The notes under the pieces were generated by a model, which searched no databases, had not been told where the DNA came from, and saw only the letters and a program-made list of their open reading frames with translations. Made by a program: the position numbers and the translations under genes. From positions 1 to 6,743 of the forward strand of contig CAMHKP010000024.1 of the NCBI GenBank assembly GCA_946185785.1: 6,743 nucleotides of DNA, in the 5' to 3' direction. The stretch's first letter is position 1. Each line of letters begins with the position of its first letter. This stretch comes from an uncultured Alphaproteobacteria bacterium. GTDB taxonomy: Bacteria; Pseudomonadota; Alphaproteobacteria; Rs-D84. Positions 5,515-6,743 of this stretch are shown piece after piece.

Positions 5515-6743
5515 TTATATTCCTTCTGGTACCAATGTTTCAAAGTATGAGCCAGGTGAATTATCGCTTGTGCTTGATGTGGAACATTTGTAAGACGTGT
5601 CAGAAAGTTTATATATGTTATAATAATCACCTGGACATACACGATTGGCGCTATCTGTGACCGGCTGTGTGCACCAAACAGAAGAATTGTTAAATTGGGC
5701 ATTAGAAATACTGAAAGTCTGTGTTAAACATGACGCATCGTTTACATCGGTGGTATTTGTCGGCAATTCAGCAACACAGGTTGCCGTTTTACCATTTTTA
5801 CTGCGACGACCACCGTTGCCCCAACATGAACAAGCCCCCCACGATTGCGTGTCAACAGATAATGCGTAATCACGTGGACACATATTTTCGTTATTTCCTA
5901 TACCATAAGCATTAGCTAGTTGTGTATAAATTGAGTCATCACCATCATTGGTTGTATCGTGCCACTGACAGTAATTAGTAATGTCGTAAATACCGTTCTG
6001 CAAGAATTGTACTTCCATAAATCGACCATTTATGTTCATGCACTGGGTTGAAAGCGTGTCGATAATCTGGTTATAAATTTCGGTTGCAACCCCAACTGAA
6101 CGTAATTCACGATGACGCAGACGTGTTATTGTTTCGGTGTCGTCTTGATCGGTTGTGATGCTTTCTGGTGCACCATTATTTAGGCCGTATTCGTTAATTG
6201 TTGATTCGTCGGACGGATCTACAATGGCAAACAGTTTGTCGCCGTTTTTAAGTTTCTTTTGCAATACGGTATGAACATCAAAACCACCGAACGCTTTTTC
6301 AATAATATCCTTGTCATTGCATGACGCAATGTTTGCCAATTGTTGTGCACAAGGTGATTTCATGGTTTTTCCGTCTGTGTCGTATAATGCAAACCAATCG
6401 GGTGCCTTGCCACGTTCGAACAATCCACTGTATGGATAATAAAAGTTTTCGTATCCTGCGCCACCGTATTTATCAAAACACTGTTTCACAACGGCACGAC
6501 ATGCCGATAAAACATCTTCGTTTTCGCGCATTTCAACATATTGTTTGATAATATCACCGACACCTTCTTGGGCAAACATATTGTTGCAAGAATCAACATA
6601 ATCAGTACATAATTGTGTGCTAAGTTTTATTTTGTCTGGTTGTAATATGATTATGCTGTTTCCCAATAATTGTGACATTGCACTTGTGATGGAAGCATCA
6701 GATGATTCATAGCATTTTGATACGAAATCAAAGCATCCTTGTT
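5515..6743 (-). CDS. Cysteine-rich protein of unknown function, C-terminal 408 residues (start outside window)
   Basis: The reading frame is open to the right edge of the window, so the true start lies beyond base 6743; the Met at 6678 is probably internal, since in-frame codons upstream (GCFDFVSKCYESSDASITSA) continue the same Cys-containing style. I recognise no family. About 18 cysteines occur in 408 residues, mostly spread as in disulfide-bonded exported proteins. The sequence is otherwise polar and acidic, rich in Asn, Asp, Thr, Ser and Tyr, with no membrane segment. The C-terminal third has two related segments: CPRDY (bases 5880-5866) and CPGDY (5637-5623), each followed by an Asp-Thr and further Cys, suggesting a small duplicated domain. 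CSCWGNGGRRSKNGK between them is a compact Cys/Gly loop. Periplasmic or surface location is inferred from the cysteines; any signal peptide is off the edge. It converges on lpxB with 13 bases between the stops and shares no operon with it. Confidence 0.8.
   Translation of the reverse strand, partial: QGCFDFVSKCYESSDASITSAMSQLLGNSIIILQPDKIKLSTQLCTDYVDSCNNMFAQEGVGDIIKQYVEMRENEDVLSACRAVVKQCFDKYGGAGYENFYYPYSGLFERGKAPDWFALYDTDGKTMKSPCAQQLANIASCNDKDIIEKAFGGFDVHTVLQKKLKNGDKLFAIVDPSDESTINEYGLNNGAPESITTDQDDTETITRLRHRELRSVGVATEIYNQIIDTLSTQCMNINGRFMEVQFLQNGIYDITNYCQWHDTTNDGDDSIYTQLANAYGIGNNENMCPRDYALSVDTQSWGACSCWGNGGRRSKNGKTATCVAELPTNTTDVNDASCLTQTFSISNAQFNNSSVWCTQPVTDSANRVCPGDYYNIYKLSDTSYKCSTSSTSDNSPGSYFETLVPEGI

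Noticed and set aside
5495..5521. 7-base inverted repeat AATATAA / TTATATT around both stop codons of the convergent lpxB and Cys-rich genes, as a bidirectional terminator
   Set aside because: The stem is only A-T pairs with a 13-base loop and no adjacent T-run of normal strength. In AT-rich sequence containing two TAA stops this can arise by chance.

Overview
The window looks like the chromosome of a Gram-negative bacterium with moderately low GC, most probably an alphaproteobacterium. It carries lipid A genes (lpxA, lpxB), a bactofilin, a LytM-type M23 peptidase and a COG4123-type methyltransferase whose sequences resemble alphaproteobacterial versions. TGA ends the methyltransferase gene and Trp is encoded by TGG, so the standard bacterial code applies. 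I see no rRNA, tRNA, CRISPR array, insertion sequence or phage gene. Coding density is very high; the longest gap without a gene is 84 bases.

Left half, minus strand (2477 down to 1): a tightly packed four-gene run, read as SAM-dependent methyltransferase (TrmN6/COG4123-like), membrane-anchored M23 peptidase, bactofilin, and rpiB (ribose-5-phosphate isomerase B, cut by the window edge). Stops and starts overlap (ATGA between genes 1 and 2, ATGAATAA between genes 3 and 4) or lie 4 bases apart, so this is almost certainly one operon with translational coupling. Bactofilin plus M23 peptidase is a recognised cell-shape pairing: a cytoplasmic polymer positions a periplasmic peptidoglycan hydrolase.

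Middle and right, plus strand (2516 to 5501): a divergent gene for an unrecognised protein with about ten membrane segments, then lpxA and lpxB, which overlap by 11 bases. LpxA and LpxB catalyse the first step of lipid A synthesis and the disaccharide-forming step. lpxI, which in many alphaproteobacteria lies between them, is absent here, and so are lpxD and fabZ directly upstream. LpxA has Leu where the E. coli enzyme has His160 and Ala at the acyl-chain ruler position (E. coli Gly173). The 38-base divergent gap holds two candidate promoters whose -10 boxes overlap on opposite strands.

Right end, minus strand (6743 down to 5515): the C-terminal 408 residues of a cysteine-rich protein of unknown function. 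It converges on lpxB with 13 bases between the stops, and its start lies outside the window.

No clear new defence or mobile system is present. The least explained items are the cysteine-rich protein, the ten-helix membrane protein and the LpxA active-site substitutions.
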